This document shows, piece by piece, positions 21,665 through 21,852 of a stretch of 21,852 nt of DNA. Source of the DNA: an uncultured delta proteobacterium (lineage in GTDB: Bacteria > RBG-13-61-14 > DRUE01). The position numbers were made by a program, and so were the translations under genes. How positions within the stretch are numbered: position 1 is the stretch's first letter; the number at the start of each line of letters is the position of its first letter. The notes under the pieces were generated by a model. The model saw only the letters and a program-made list of their open reading frames with translations. It was not told where the DNA came from and ran no database searches. The stretch spans positions 1 to 21,852 of the forward strand of contig CAIYYW010000146.1 of NCBI GenBank assembly GCA_903930515.1. Reading direction: 5' to 3'.

Positions 21665-21852
21665 ATGCAGCAGTTGTCGTTTGGGGCGCTGAATTACGGC
21701 ATCCTGGTGGTCTACATGGTCTCGATGGTGGCGATCGGGGTTTCGGTGACGCGCCGCCAGAAAACCTCCCAGGACTATTTTTTGGCCGGCCGGAACATGC
21801 CCTGGATCCTGGTCGGGATGAGCATGTTCGCGTCCATGACCAGCGCGGTGTC
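21665..21852 (+). CDS. sodium:solute symporter (SSS family), N-terminal part
   Basis: The gene runs off the window after 62 codons. MQQLSFGALNYGILVVYMVSMVAIGV is the first membrane helix; QDYFLAGRNMPWILVGMSMFASMTSAV is the typical SSS/SLC5 start of helix 2, seen in transporters for sialic acid, sugars and inositols. A full member would have about 500-600 residues and 13 or so helices. The ATG lies 20 bases after the aminotransferase stop with GAGG at a suitable distance. The N-terminus cannot tell the substrate; the upstream sialidase makes a sialic-acid or related sugar a reasonable candidate. Confidence 0.88.
   Translation, partial: MQQLSFGALNYGILVVYMVSMVAIGVSVTRRQKTSQDYFLAGRNMPWILVGMSMFASMTSAV

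Overview
The window looks like chromosomal DNA of a Gram-negative bacterium. It carries lpxB for lipid A, two exported proteins with signal sequences, and GC-rich core genes (near 60% GC in lines sampled by eye). TTG start codons are common (the TPR glycosyltransferase, the Ser/Thr kinase, nadK, one DUF1016 gene). Gene content and style suggest an uncultured lineage such as Omnitrophota or a neighbour. That placement is a guess from general impression; no marker in the window settles it.

Left part (1-9610). On the plus strand are mutS2 and a secreted endonuclease/exonuclease/phosphatase-fold hydrolase of the neutral sphingomyelinase type. They converge, sharing four bases at their stop codons, with a minus-strand pair made of a small lipoprotein and lpxB. 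A divergent promoter region (5437-5556) separates the lipoprotein from a 703-residue membrane protein with TPRs, of the TMTC/GT-C glycosyltransferase type. That gene converges with a minus-strand run whose last genes are a PP2C phosphatase and a Ser/Thr kinase.

Middle (9611-17648). Read on the minus strand, the run is nadK, recN, [insert], pmbA, PP2C phosphatase, Ser/Thr kinase, with a good promoter before nadK and a tRNA-Asp upstream of it. The insert between recN and pmbA (about 11.0-14.95 kb) holds a full DUF1016/PDDEXK nuclease gene, a graveyard of duplicated fragments, a truncated second DUF1016 gene and an AT-richer DUF262-HNH gene (GmrSD-like). The fragments can be read as history. A DUF1016-DUF262 pair sat between recN and pmbA, and a tandem duplication joined pmbA's 5' end to recN's 3' end at a 14-base identity. 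Later deletion and replacement removed DUF262 from one copy and the original DUF1016 from the other. This is the most informative structure in the window.

Right part (17649-21852). Beyond the tRNA-Asp lies a 28-base tRNA 3'-end fragment, a small ORF and a truncated DUF1249 gene that seems to have lost its ATG. This looks like scar tissue from a mobile element. A carbohydrate cluster follows on the plus strand: an exported GH33 sialidase, a FadR/GntR-type regulator behind a near-consensus promoter flanked by a 9-bp inverted repeat, a DegT/DnrJ-type sugar aminotransferase, and the start of a sodium:solute symporter cut by the window edge. Together they suggest release, sensing, import and processing of a sialic-acid-like or amino sugar; the substrate is inferred.
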